DNA of 50,494 nt from Flavobacteriales bacterium BRH_c54 (GCA_000961845.1 LADZ01000053.1:1-50494), one strand, 5' to 3'. Shown: positions 23,908-32,800, counted from the first letter of the stretch. Notes: generated from the letters alone by a model not told the origin. A program made the numbers and translations.

Positions 23908-24714
23908 TTAAGGTTTTGTAAGGGTACTTCCTTCAAGCGTTACTGCTGCAATTCGGGCTAATAACCTACCATTTATTGCTACTCCTGTATTTACAGAAAT
24001 AGATTGGTCGGCAAGAATATTACCTTTAAATACTGCTGTTGATTTTAGAGTAGCTGAAGTTCCTACTTGCCAAAATATATTTTCAGCTAATGCGCCTCCT
24101 TGGAGATACACTTTTCTATTGGTTTCCACATTAAGTGTAGATGCTATTTGAATAATAAAAACTGCATTACTATTACCTTTTGCATCAAAAGTAAGGTTAC
24201 CTGTAGAAATTTCTAATGAACCGCTTGATTTATAAAGCCCTGGTGTAAGTGTTAGTCCACCGATATTTCCTGCAAGAAGAACCATATCAACAGATGTACG
24301 ACCAGCGGCATCATTATAAGCAGTAGTTAAATGTCCTTTTGCAGCTGTTAATCCAACAGCATCGGGCACTGAACCTGCTGGACCAGAAGCATCTGTAGTA
24401 TAAACAACACCCACTATTTCATTTGCTCCAAACCCTGTAATGTTACTTCCTGCTGCCGGACTTAATCCAACATTTCCTGTAATAGCTGATGTAGGAACAT
24501 TTGATATTAAAGAACCTGCAAGTATAGCAAATCCTCCTGCTGATTGAAGATCAACGGTTGCTTGAACTTCTGTTTGCAATGGAATTACTGTAGGATTAAC
24601 ATACCCTCCGCCTCCACCTGTACTAGGTGCTGGTGAATCTTTGTCTTTTGAACATCCTGCAATTAAAACAATTGTTGCTATTGCGAAAGTTGTAATTAAA
24701 TTTTTAGTTTTCAT
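23908..24714 (-). CDS. Ice-binding-like lipoprotein, single DUF3494 domain
   Basis: The 268-residue protein has a lipoprotein signal (MKTKNLITTFAIATIVLIAG then Cys21), a short linker (SKDKDSPAPSTGGGGGYVNP) and one full DUF3494 domain (about 50-265): LQSAGGFAILAGSLISNVPT, GNVGLSPAAGSNITGFG, LTFDAKGNSNAVFIIQIAST, YLQGGALAENIFWQVGTSAT, FKGNILADQSISVNTGVAIN, GRLLARIAAVTLEGSTL. This resembles canonical bacterial ice-binding proteins more closely than the two T9SS-sorted paralogs. The lipid anchor would hold it at a cell membrane. It is the last gene of the group headed by promoter E and ends at a strong terminator. Confidence 0.93.
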   Translation of the reverse strand: MKTKNLITTFAIATIVLIAGCSKDKDSPAPSTGGGGGYVNPTVIPLQTEVQATVDLQSAGGFAILAGSLISNVPTSAITGNVGLSPAAGSNITGFGANEIVGVVYTTDASGPAGSVPDAVGLTAAKGHLTTAYNDAAGRTSVDMVLLAGNIGGLTLTPGLYKSSGSLEISTGNLTFDAKGNSNAVFIIQIASTLNVETNRKVYLQGGALAENIFWQVGTSATLKSTAVFKGNILADQSISVNTGVAINGRLLARIAAVTLEGSTLTKP

Positions 24715-24767
24715 TTTATTTAGTTTTTAGCTATCCGTAAGGCCACGGATAAGGTGAGTTTTTATTT

Positions 24768-24920
24768 TTATAAAAGGATAATTAGTAATAAAACAATGAT
24801 GATAATGACTCCAAGCGAAAGATAAACTCCACCACTATTTTGTTTTAATTGTTTTTCTATCGATTTAATTTCTTCACGTAATTCTTTTTTTTCAGCATGT
24901 TTAAGTTCCAATTTGTTCAT
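24768..24920 (-). CDS. Small membrane protein, truncated paralog of the 25121 gene
   Basis: This 50-codon gene (ATG 24920, TAA at 24768) encodes MNKLELKHAEKKELREEIKS, then IEKQLKQNSGGVYLSLGVII and IIVLLLIILL: a charged helix followed by one C-terminal membrane segment. It is strongly similar to the C-terminal half of the 99-residue protein encoded at 25121-25420 (KQNNGGVYLSVGAIIIIILL), but lacks that protein's signal peptide. Nucleotide similarity extends to just before the ATG, suggesting a 5'-truncated duplicate that may still be translated. It starts 10 bp after the CsbD-like gene. Confidence 0.7.
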   Translation of the reverse strand: MNKLELKHAEKKELREEIKSIEKQLKQNSGGVYLSLGVIIIIVLLLIILL

Positions 24921-24930
24921 TTCATCTTAT

Positions 24931-25110
24931 TTATCTTTCTTTTAATAATAATCGAAACTTTTCTTTTATTTTATTAAGTTTCATTTGACATCTACCCAAA
25001 AAATCATCTTTACTACCGTTTACAAACACAATATCACTATCAGTTATTACAGAAGCTTTTTCTAATTTTTCATTATTAGTAGCTTTATCATTAGGTGCTT
25101 TGTTTTTCAT
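24931..25110 (-). CDS. CsbD-like small stress protein
   Basis: This 59-codon gene (ATG 25108-25110, TAA at 24931) encodes MKNKAPNDKATNNEKLEKAS followed by VITDSDIVFVNGSKDDFLGR and CQMKLNKIKEKFRLLLKER. The core ITDSDIVFVNGSKDDFLGR resembles the (L)TDDDL-x-x-x-EGKEDELLGR region of CsbD general-stress proteins, but the usual N-terminal W..GKVKEK segment is not obvious. It lies in the promoter E group among other envelope-stress genes, which supports the reading. It could also be a degenerate CsbD copy or an unrelated small protein. Confidence 0.6.
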   Translation of the reverse strand: MKNKAPNDKATNNEKLEKASVITDSDIVFVNGSKDDFLGRCQMKLNKIKEKFRLLLKER

Positions 25111-25120
25111 TGGGATTAGT

Positions 25121-25420
25121 TTATAAAAGAATAATCAACAATAAAATAATGATAATGATGGCTCCAACAGAAAGATAAACTCCTCCATTATTTTGTTTCA
25201 ATTGTTTTTCAATTGATCTAACTTCTTTACGAAGTACCTTTTTTTCGCTATGTTTAAGGTCAGATTTGTCCATTTCATTAATCTCATCTAATCTATTTAA
25301 TAGTACTGTAGATTCAGCTGAGATTTCAACAGGTGGTTTAACAGGTGTGTTGTCTGCTTTTAAAGTTGGAGTTATTGACAATAATCCTATTGTTAATAAT
25401 GAGTAGGTTAATTTTTTCAT
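25121..25420 (-). CDS. Small secreted/tail-anchored membrane protein
   Basis: The 99-residue protein has a signal peptide (MKKLTYSLLTIGLLSITPTL, cleavage near LKADN), a charged helical middle (LKHSEKKVLRKEVRSIEKQL) and a strongly hydrophobic C-terminus (GGVYLSVGAIIIIILLLIIL). Function unknown. It begins 49 bp after the Lys/Glu-rich gene from promoter E and has no promoter box of its own that I can see, so cotranscription is likely. A truncated paralog lies two genes downstream. Confidence 0.78.
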   Translation of the reverse strand: MKKLTYSLLTIGLLSITPTLKADNTPVKPPVEISAESTVLLNRLDEINEMDKSDLKHSEKKVLRKEVRSIEKQLKQNNGGVYLSVGAIIIIILLLIILL

Positions 25421-25469
25421 GTTAATTCGTTTTTAGTTTTTATAATAATTTGACGTAAGGGTATTTTGG

Positions 25470-25883
25470 TTAATCGTTATCTTTTTTTGGATCGTCTTCT
25501 CTTTGTTTAACTTTTTCTTTCTGCTTTGCGTTTTCTTTCTTTTTAGCTTTTTTAACGGCAGCTTCTTTTTTTGCTACTTTTTTATCCGCCTTATCTTTTT
25601 GTTCTTCTTTCTTACTTACTTTTTCTTCTGCTTTTTCTACCGCTTCTTCTTTATTCTCTAAATTAGTTTCAGCTTTTTCTAGCTGTCCGGCTTTTTTGTT
25701 TGCATTTTTTTCTGCTTTCTCTAAGCCTGATGCGTTATCTTTTTTCTTGTCTAAGTCTTTTTGTTCTTCCTTAATTTCTTTCTCCGTTCCTTCTAGCACT
25801 GTTTTTTCTTGAGCAAGCAAGGTAGTAGGAAGTATAAACAATCCTAAGGCTGTAAATAGAACTAATTTTGTAATGGTTTTCAT
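25470..25883 (-). CDS. Secreted Lys/Glu/Ala-rich coiled-coil protein
   Basis: The 137-residue protein has a signal peptide (MKTITKLVLFTALGLFILPT, cleavage after LLAQ) and a low-complexity, highly charged helical body (KEIKEEQKDLDKKKDNASGL, AEEKVSKKEEQKDKADKKVA, KEAAVKKAKKKENAKQKEKV). It looks like a periplasmic, probably heat-stable or desiccation-type coiled coil. No named family can be assigned, and low complexity makes homology searches unreliable. It is the first gene after regulon promoter E. Confidence 0.75.
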   Translation of the reverse strand: MKTITKLVLFTALGLFILPTTLLAQEKTVLEGTEKEIKEEQKDLDKKKDNASGLEKAEKNANKKAGQLEKAETNLENKEEAVEKAEEKVSKKEEQKDKADKKVAKKEAAVKKAKKKENAKQKEKVKQREDDPKKDND

Positions 25884-25929
25884 AATGATAAATTTGGTTT
25901 TTAGATATAAAGGATTTGTTCCTTACATG

Positions 25930-25989
25930 CAAAGTTGGGCTGTTTTAAAACAGGATGTGTTACATAACTTAAGAGATAAGTTACATAAT
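25930..25989 (-). promoter_or_regulatory. Regulon promoter E
   Basis: In gene direction: ATTATGTAAC (25989-25980), GTTATGTAAC (25968-25959) 21 bp later, 21 bp, then CAACTTTG (25937-25930), a variant of the CACCTTTG box. It precedes the Lys/Glu-rich gene by 46 bp and probably reads through to the ice-binding lipoprotein gene. The flank GCGTGAATT is as in site D. Confidence 0.83.
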
Positions 25990-26084
25990 TCACGCATTTT
26001 TAAATAAAGGAAAAGTAGGCGTTATTTGGTAGCGAAGAGCTATCACTAATAGGTAGGAAATTCTACTGTAAATTACTAGAAAGA

Positions 26085-26519
26085 CTATATCTTGTCCATG
26101 TACCAGTTCAACTGGCTTTCTATTTTTTTAAACTTAAAGATATTGGTAATGATACTTTGCAGACGAAGAAAAGCAGTTTCACTTTTTACTACATAGTCAA
26201 AAGCTTTGTGATGCATACAATTTACAGCAACATTTATATCATCTTGCGAGGATAGCATTACTACAGGAATGTCTTTATTAAATTCTTTTATTTCATCCAG
26301 TACATCTATTCCATTCATGGCATCTAAATCAATCCCATTAAGGTGATAATCTAAAATTACAACATCTGGATTTTTAGATATATTCTCCAGACAAAGTTCA
26401 CCTGTTGCGAATGTTTCTATTTCAAAGTCAGCATTTTGAAGAAACTCAATTTCCAATGATTTTAAAAATACAGCATCATCATCAACAAGGAAAAGTTTTA
26501 TTTTTTTTTCATTTTTCAT
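26085..26519 (-). CDS. Stand-alone receiver-domain response regulator
   Basis: The 144-residue protein is a single REC domain: acidic pocket LVDDD (11-15), phosphoacceptor Asp57 (VVILDYHLNG), switch Ser in VVMLSSQDD and the conserved Lys in YVVKSE. No DNA-binding output domain follows; the tail is FKFKKIESQLNWYMDKI. It may be a phosphorelay shuttle or act by protein contact. It overlaps the 3' end of the hybrid kinase gene by 11 bp, so it is translationally coupled to it. The nearest downstream feature is regulon promoter E, 95 bp away. Confidence 0.92.
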   Translation of the reverse strand: MKNEKKIKLFLVDDDAVFLKSLEIEFLQNADFEIETFATGELCLENISKNPDVVILDYHLNGIDLDAMNGIDVLDEIKEFNKDIPVVMLSSQDDINVAVNCMHHKAFDYVVKSETAFLRLQSIITNIFKFKKIESQLNWYMDKI

Positions 26520-28545
26520 TTTTCATTTTTTTTAGGTCATTTTTCAATTCTTCACATGCTTGTAAACATACCTTTTCTAATTGTAATATAAGGTCGGGAA
26601 GTTTGTCTATTTGTTTATTGGCACCACTATATTCCTGAACTTTTTTTGCTATATTTTCATAATCTTTATGCATACCCATTATAGAAAAAGAAGGTATCAT
26701 TTTGTGAGCTACTGCATTTACCGAAACCCAATCTTTTTGCTCCAAGCCTTTTTTCATTGCCTTTACTAAAACGGGTGTTTGTTCCAAATAAAGTGCAATC
26801 ATTTCTGTTAATAATTTGGGGTTAGATTTTGTACGCTCAATTAAATAATCTAGGTTGCAATATTTTATGGTTGTTAATAGGCTTGTTTCTTTTATTTTAT
26901 TCCCTCTATTGTAAGAATATTTTTTTACTAACTTAATTATTTTACTGTGCAATAATCTATCATCAACAGGTTTTGCTATATAATCATTCATGCCCACAGC
27001 TTTGCATTTTGCTAAATCAGCAGTGGTTACATCGGCAGTTAATGCCATAATAGGGATTTTAGAATTCATAGTGTTTCTAATAAATTCAGTAGCTTCAAAC
27101 CCATTCATTTCGGGCATTTGTAAGTCCATTAAAATAAGATCGTAAGCTGTGTTTTGTAGTTTTTCTATGGCTATTTTTCCATTTGAAGCAATGTCCAATT
27201 CAAATCCAAAATCTTCTAACAATGTTTTCATTAACAATTGGTTAAGAGGAATGTCTTCCACTACTAATATTTTCAGTTTACCAACTTTAGTATTAGGTTC
27301 TATTGCTTCAGTTTCTATTTCAAATTCAGCATTTGTTTTCATAAAACTCAACGTAAAACTAAAAGTACTTCCTTCGCCTATTTTACTTTTCACATGAACA
27401 CTTCCTTGTTGAGACTCTACCAATTGTTTCACAATGGCAAGCCCTAATCCTGTTCCACCATATATTCTTGATGTACCACTTGTTGCTTGCTGAAAATTTT
27501 CAAAAATGCCACCTATTTTACTTGCTTCAATACCAATACCAGTATCTTTAACTGAAAATTTAATAACCACTTTTTCATCGTCTTCTTTTACTAACTTAAC
27601 ACTTACTGTAATCTTACCGTGCGATGTAAATTTTACTGCATTACTAACCAAGTTTAAAATAATTTGATGTAAACGCACCGAATCACCAATCAATACTTTG
27701 GGAATTTTATTATCGTATTCTTTAATTAGAATTAAATTTTTTTCCTGAATTTTTGGTTCAAACAAATGCAGCATAGCCGATATAGAAGAAGCTATATTAA
27801 AGGGGGTTTGTTCAAACTTCATTTTTCCGGAATCTACTTTTGCCAAATCAAGTATATCGTTTATAAGTACAATTAACGAGTTACCACTTAGTTCTATCGC
27901 ACTTAAATATTCTTGCTGTTTTTCTGTGAGGTCTGTTCTGAGCAATACTTTCGTAAACCCAATAATTGCATTCATCGGAGTTCGAATTTCGTGACTCATG
28001 TTTGATAAAAACTGTTGCTTTGATTTTACAGCATTCTGTGCTATTTGTGTAGCGTTTTCTGCTCTTACTTTCGCTTCCTCAGCAATAGCTGTTGCCAACT
28101 CTGCAAATACTTTAGCTGAGTTAGATTCTCTAACAATTCTTTTTTGCTCAGTAACATCTCTCGCCACAATTACTACACCCAATACATTTCCCTTATCATC
28201 TTTATAAACTGAGCCGTTAAATAACACATCGGTTAGTTTGCCTTTTTTTTGACGCAATGTAAGTGGTGAGTCTATAACTGAACCTTTTGCAAATACTTCC
28301 TGATAAACTTCACGGGCTTTTTGAGGCTCTGTAAAATAATCAAAAAAATCGGTTCCGGTCAGTTGCTTTCGGGTTCTTCCTGTAATGTTTACAGTGGCTT
28401 GATTCATGTCCATAATTTTTCCTTCGGTACTTATAGTTACCAAAGGATCAAGGCTTGCTTCAATCAAACTTCGTGCATACTGAGATTCCTCTCTTTCTTT
28501 TTTTGCTATCAACATTTTATGGATTTGTATCTGGTAAATTTCCAA
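26509..28545 (-). CDS. PAS-containing hybrid sensor histidine kinase with receiver and HPt domains
   Basis: The 678-residue protein has a PAS domain (about 25-135; SLDPLVTISTEGKIMDMNQA), HisKA with His185 (FLSNMSHEIRTPMNAIIGFT), HATPase_c (N-box NLVSNAVKFT at 298-307, DTGIGIE, GGTGLGLAIVKQL), a receiver domain (phosphoacceptor Asp474 in LILMDLQMPEMNGFE) and a C-terminal HPt domain (His614 in VNAVAHKMIPSF). There are no membrane segments, so it is a cytoplasmic phosphorelay kinase sensing an internal cue. An alternative start at 28515 (MLIAKKERE) would remove the 29-bp overlap with the AraC-type gene. Kinase, receiver and AraC-type genes form one operon. Confidence 0.93.
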   Translation of the reverse strand: MEIYQIQIHKMLIAKKEREESQYARSLIEASLDPLVTISTEGKIMDMNQATVNITGRTRKQLTGTDFFDYFTEPQKAREVYQEVFAKGSVIDSPLTLRQKKGKLTDVLFNGSVYKDDKGNVLGVVIVARDVTEQKRIVRESNSAKVFAELATAIAEEAKVRAENATQIAQNAVKSKQQFLSNMSHEIRTPMNAIIGFTKVLLRTDLTEKQQEYLSAIELSGNSLIVLINDILDLAKVDSGKMKFEQTPFNIASSISAMLHLFEPKIQEKNLILIKEYDNKIPKVLIGDSVRLHQIILNLVSNAVKFTSHGKITVSVKLVKEDDEKVVIKFSVKDTGIGIEASKIGGIFENFQQATSGTSRIYGGTGLGLAIVKQLVESQQGSVHVKSKIGEGSTFSFTLSFMKTNAEFEIETEAIEPNTKVGKLKILVVEDIPLNQLLMKTLLEDFGFELDIASNGKIAIEKLQNTAYDLILMDLQMPEMNGFEATEFIRNTMNSKIPIMALTADVTTADLAKCKAVGMNDYIAKPVDDRLLHSKIIKLVKKYSYNRGNKIKETSLLTTIKYCNLDYLIERTKSNPKLLTEMIALYLEQTPVLVKAMKKGLEQKDWVSVNAVAHKMIPSFSIMGMHKDYENIAKKVQEYSGANKQIDKLPDLILQLEKVCLQACEELKNDLKKMKNEK

Positions 28546-29101
28546 TATCCTCTATAGGGTTTCTTCGCATGCTTTTCATTTGTTTAAAATGAGAAGGAGT
28601 AAGTCCTGTAACTTTTTTAAATTGATTAGATAAATGAGCAACACTACTGTAATTCATCTTCCAAGCAATTTCTGTAATGTTCAATTCTCCATAAATAATT
28701 AACTCCTTTATTCGTTCAACTTTATGAGAAATAATAAATTGCTCTATAGTAGTTCCCTGCACTTCTGAAAATAAGTTGGACAAGTAAGTATAATCATGGT
28801 TTAACTTTTCACTTAAATAAACCGAAAAGTTTATCTTTATAAATTCATCTGTATGATGTATCATTTCAATAATTACATTCTTTATTTTTTCAATTAACAT
28901 AGCTCTTTTGTCGTCCATTAATTCAAGCCCTAATTGAAACAGACCTATTTTTAAATCTTCTCGCTGTTTCGCTGTAATGTCTTCCATAATCTCAACCTCT
29001 CCTAGTTCAATAGGCATAAAATGAAGGTTAAGTTTTTTCAACTCTTCTTTAACAGCCATTTTGCAACGGTTGCTAACCATGTATTTGATGTATAATTTCA
29101 A
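28517..29101 (-). CDS. AraC-family transcriptional regulator
   Basis: The 194-residue protein has an N-terminal region (MKLYIKYMVSNRCKMAVKEE, then LGEVEIMEDITAKQREDLKI) without a cupin domain and a C-terminal AraC-type double helix-turn-helix (about 95-180; ELNITEIAWKMNYSSVAHLS, QFKKVTGLTPSHFKQMK). It is the first gene of an operon with the hybrid kinase and receiver. AraC-family proteins often bind direct repeats spaced about 21 bp, which matches the spacing of the regulon palindromes, so it is the leading candidate activator; this is inference. Its own promoter has a normal -33/-7 pair and no palindromes. Confidence 0.92.
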   Translation of the reverse strand: MKLYIKYMVSNRCKMAVKEELKKLNLHFMPIELGEVEIMEDITAKQREDLKIGLFQLGLELMDDKRAMLIEKIKNVIIEMIHHTDEFIKINFSVYLSEKLNHDYTYLSNLFSEVQGTTIEQFIISHKVERIKELIIYGELNITEIAWKMNYSSVAHLSNQFKKVTGLTPSHFKQMKSMRRNPIEDIGNLPDTNP

Positions 29102-29150
29102 ATGTAAAAAAGATTAAATTTATTCGGAAGAGTACGATAAGAAAGTAATA

Positions 29151-29182
29151 CAAAGGTGGGCTTTTTATTTGACAATAAGCAA
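29151..29182 (-). promoter_or_regulatory. Constitutive-type promoter of the AraC/kinase operon
   Basis: In gene direction: TTG (29182-29180), 21 bp, then CACCTTTG (29158-29151), fitting the Bacteroidota -33/-7 pattern. The spacing equals that of the regulon promoters, but the -33 TTG is present and the GTTATGTAAC sites are absent. The start codon is about 50 bp beyond. Confidence 0.6.
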
Positions 29183-29321
29183 GATATAACAATATTTAAG
29201 TTATTATGGGAGTAAATAGAATTTGTAGAACTAAGGTTTTTTTTCATACTCAATTGATAAACACACGCCTAATATTGAAATCGTCCTTAAGTATTAGAAA
29301 ACATTACATCTAAAAAAATCC

Positions 29322-29329
29322 TAACTTTG
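29322..29329 (+). promoter_or_regulatory. -7 box TAACTTTG upstream of aroQ
   Basis: TAACTTTG matches the TAnnTTTG consensus exactly and lies 20 bp before the aroQ ATG. No clear TTG is found at the expected -33 position. Confidence 0.55.
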
Positions 29330-29349
29330 TTACCAAACACCAACTATTT

Positions 29350-29772
29350 ATGCAACTGATTATTATCAATGGTCCAAATTTGAACCTTTTGGGCAAAAGA
29401 GAACCCGAAATTTATGGAAACAGCTCTTTCGAAGAATCTTTAGAGCAACTAAAGAAAAAGTTTCCTATGGCTGATATTGATTATTTTCAAAGTAATATTG
29501 AAGGAGAAATTATTGACAAACTTCATGAAACAGGGTTTTCCCATAATGGAATTATATTAAATGCCGGAGCTTACACACATACATCAATAGCCATAGCAGA
29601 TGCAGTTGCGGCTATTAAAACACCTGTTATTGAAGTACATATTTCTAACATTTATGCCCGAGAAAGTTTTAGGCATCATTCGTACATGGCAAAACATTGT
29701 TGGGGAACAATTTCCGGTTTCGGATTAACTTCTTACGAGCTTGCTATAAACGCATTTGTTAAACAAGCTTAA
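29350..29772 (+). CDS. aroQ: Type II 3-dehydroquinate dehydratase
   Basis: The 140-residue protein catalyses the third step of the shikimate pathway (3-dehydroquinate to 3-dehydroshikimate). Type II signatures are present: INGPNLNLLGKREPEIYG with Arg17 and catalytic Tyr22, FQSNIEGEIIDKLH, NAGAYTHTSIAIADA and EVHISNIYARESFRHHS. Length is normal for the dodecameric type II enzyme. It stands as the first plus-strand gene after the AraC operon, with a TAACTTTG box 20 bp upstream, and is followed 41 bp later by the DUF4175 gene. Confidence 0.97.
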   Translation: MQLIIINGPNLNLLGKREPEIYGNSSFEESLEQLKKKFPMADIDYFQSNIEGEIIDKLHETGFSHNGIILNAGAYTHTSIAIADAVAAIKTPVIEVHISNIYARESFRHHSYMAKHCWGTISGFGLTSYELAINAFVKQA

Positions 29773-29813
29773 AATCAAAACAAAAAAACAAGTTTTACGT
29801 TTGGGGTAAACAC

Positions 29814-32800
29814 ATGAGCCAAAACAACTACCATATATTAATTCAAAAGTTGGATGCTTTCATCCGAAAGTATTACAAAAACCGCTTAATTAAAGGTGGA
29901 ATTTATGCTTTTGGCTTACTCATGGCGGCTTTTCTTTTTATTACAATAGTCGAATATTTTATTCAATTTAATACCCTCGGCAGAACCATTTTATTTTACA
30001 CCTTTGTACTAAGTGCAGCGTATGTTTTGGTTTATTTTATAGTAATTCCCCTATTAAAACTTTACCAATTTGGAGAAATTATTAATCACAAACAAGCTGC
30101 AACCATTATAGGAAATCATTTTGATGAAGTAAGAGATAAACTGATAAATGTATTACAGTTAGAAGAACAAAAAGCCATTAATCAATATAATAATCAGCTG
30201 GTTTGGGCAAGTATAGAGCAAAAATCTGTTGAGCTAACTCCTGTACCTTTTTCTAACGCTATACAGTTTAGCGAAAACAAAAAACACCTTAAATGGATAG
30301 CCATTCCTTTGTTAACCGCATTATTAATTAGCGTAATTTCTCCCACTATTTTTACAGAAGGAACCAACAGATTACTTAACCACAACGTTTACATACAGCC
30401 TGTTGCACCTTTTCAGTTTAATGTAGAAAATGAATCTCTTGTTGTCTTAAAAAACAACGATTTTGATTTAGATATTTTACTCTCAGGAAATGAATTGCCA
30501 CACAAAGTTTATATAGAAAAAAATGGCGTAAAATATCCACTATCAAAAACAGATAATAGAAACTTTGCTTACACTTTTAAAAATGTTCAAGCATCAGAAA
30601 GTTTTAAATTATATGCCTCTGGGTTTTATTCTGAAGAGTTTAACCTAAAAGTTATTCCCAATCCTACGCTAAACAATTTTACCATTAAATTAGATTATCC
30701 AAATTATACCAACAAAACAGATGAAACACTTTCAAATTCGGGAGATTTAATTGTTCCTGAAGGCACTAAAATTCAATGGAATTTTTCTACAGAAGATGCA
30801 GATTTTTTACACTTTATTTTAGGCGATAGTGTGATGGATTTGGCAATTAAAGACGAGCAAGTAACTTTTAATTTAAATGCTTCACAATCTAAAAAATATG
30901 GCTTTTTGCCTAAAAATAATTTTGTTGCCAATAGTGATACTGTTTTATATGCCCTTCAGGTAGTTAAAGACCAATATCCTTCCATAGAAATTCAAGAAAA
31001 AAGAGATTCAGTAAGTGAAGAAAAAGTTTATTTTAAAGGTTTAATTAGTGATGATTACGGTTTTACTAAGTTAAATTTTAACTACAGAATAAAAACAAAA
31101 AACGATAGTCTCCCACAAAGAAACGAACTCAACTCATTAACCATTCCTTTTAATAAAAACAACATTAGCGAAGAATTTTTCTATTACTGGAACTTAAAAG
31201 AAATAGGCTTATCTCCCGGAGAAGAACTAGAATATTACTTTGAAATTTGGGATAACGATGGCATACATGGAACAAAATCTACTCGCTCGGCATTAAAAAC
31301 TTTCAAATCTAAAACTACCAAAGAAAGAGATGAAATTACTGATGGAAATAATAATAAAATTAAGTCAGATTTAAGCGAAAGTATTGCTGAAGCTAAAGAT
31401 ATCCAAAAAGAATTGCAAAAACTGAAAGAGAAACTGAATGAGAAGAAAGAAATAGGTTGGGAAGAAAAGCAAAAAATGAAAGAATTGCTCGAAAAGCAAA
31501 AAGAACTTCAAGAGCGTGTAGAAAAAATTGAAGAAGAAAATCAGAAAAACAACATGCAGCAGAATGAATACAAACAATACAACGAAGAATTGTTACAAAA
31601 ACAAGAGCAATTACAAAAGCTGTTTGATGAATTGATGACTGATGAGATGAAGGAAATGATGGAGAAATTACAGGAAATGATGGAGCGTTTGGATAAAAGC
31701 TTATTAGAAGAAGAATTGGAAAAAATGGAGCTTTCTAATAAAGACTTAGAAAAAGAACTAGATCGTTCGTTAGAACTTTTCAAACAAATGGAATTTCAAC
31801 AAAAATTAGATGATGTAAAATCTAAAATGGATGAGTTGGCTGAAAAACAAGAAAAACTAGCTGAGGAATCTGAAAATAAAGATGCCAATAGCGAAGAATT
31901 AAAAGAAAAACAAGATGACTTGAATAAAGAATTTGATGAACTTTCTAAAGAAATGGATGAGTTAAAAAAGATGGATGAAGAATTGGAGCGTCCAAATGGT
32001 ATGGAAGATAACAAAGAAGAAAAAGAATCTATTGCCAACGACATGCAAGAAAGTTCGGAGCAGTTGGAAAACAATAAAAGCAGTAAAGCTTCTAAAAGTC
32101 AGAAAAGTGCTGCTCAAAAAATGAAAGAGATGTCAGAAAAAATGGCATCACTACAATCGCAAGCAGCAGACCAAGGCGAAGATATGGAATCGCTAAGACA
32201 ACTGTTAGATAATTTAGTGCACCTTTCTTTCGAGCAAGAAGCACTAATGGAGGTTTATAAAAACACCAATACTCAAAGTCCTGAATATGTAAAACTAGCT
32301 CAAAAACAGAAAAAATTAAAAGACGATGCAAAAATGATAGAAGATTCACTTTTTGCTCTTTCAAAACGTGTGGTGCAGTTGCAATCGGTTGTCAACAAAG
32401 AAATTAATCTTATCAATGCTAATATGGATAAAACGCTTGAATTTATGAGCGAAAGGATAAAACCAATGGCAGCTTCTCGTCAGCAATACATTATGACTTC
32501 ACTAAATAACCTAGCGTTACTTTTTGATGAAGCACTACAACAAATGCAACAACAAGCGCAAAAGCAAGGAGAGGGAAGTTGTGATAATCCAGGAGGCAGT
32601 GGCAAGCCTAAACCAGGGCCTGGAAGCATGGGCAGCCTTAAAAAGATGCAAGAACAACTGAGTAAACAATTAGAGCAAATGGAAAAAGCCTTGAAAGAAG
32701 GACAAAAGCCAGGTGGTAAAAAACCAGGGCAAAAACCAGGTGAAGGTTCTATGATGCCTGGCGGAATGGGAACAAGCGAATCGTTGGCAAAAATGGCTGC

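Noticed and set aside
24749-24756. A sixth regulon promoter upstream of the ice-binding lipoprotein gene
   Set aside because: CTCACCTTAT resembles the -7 context, but no GTTATGTAAC-like site occurs at the 21-bp positions. The gene is more simply read from promoter E.
29151-29230. Regulon site in front of the AraC operon (autoregulation)
   Set aside because: The CACCTTTG box is present, but the expected palindrome positions hold only a weak GTTATATCTT match offset by one base, and a normal -33 TTG is present.
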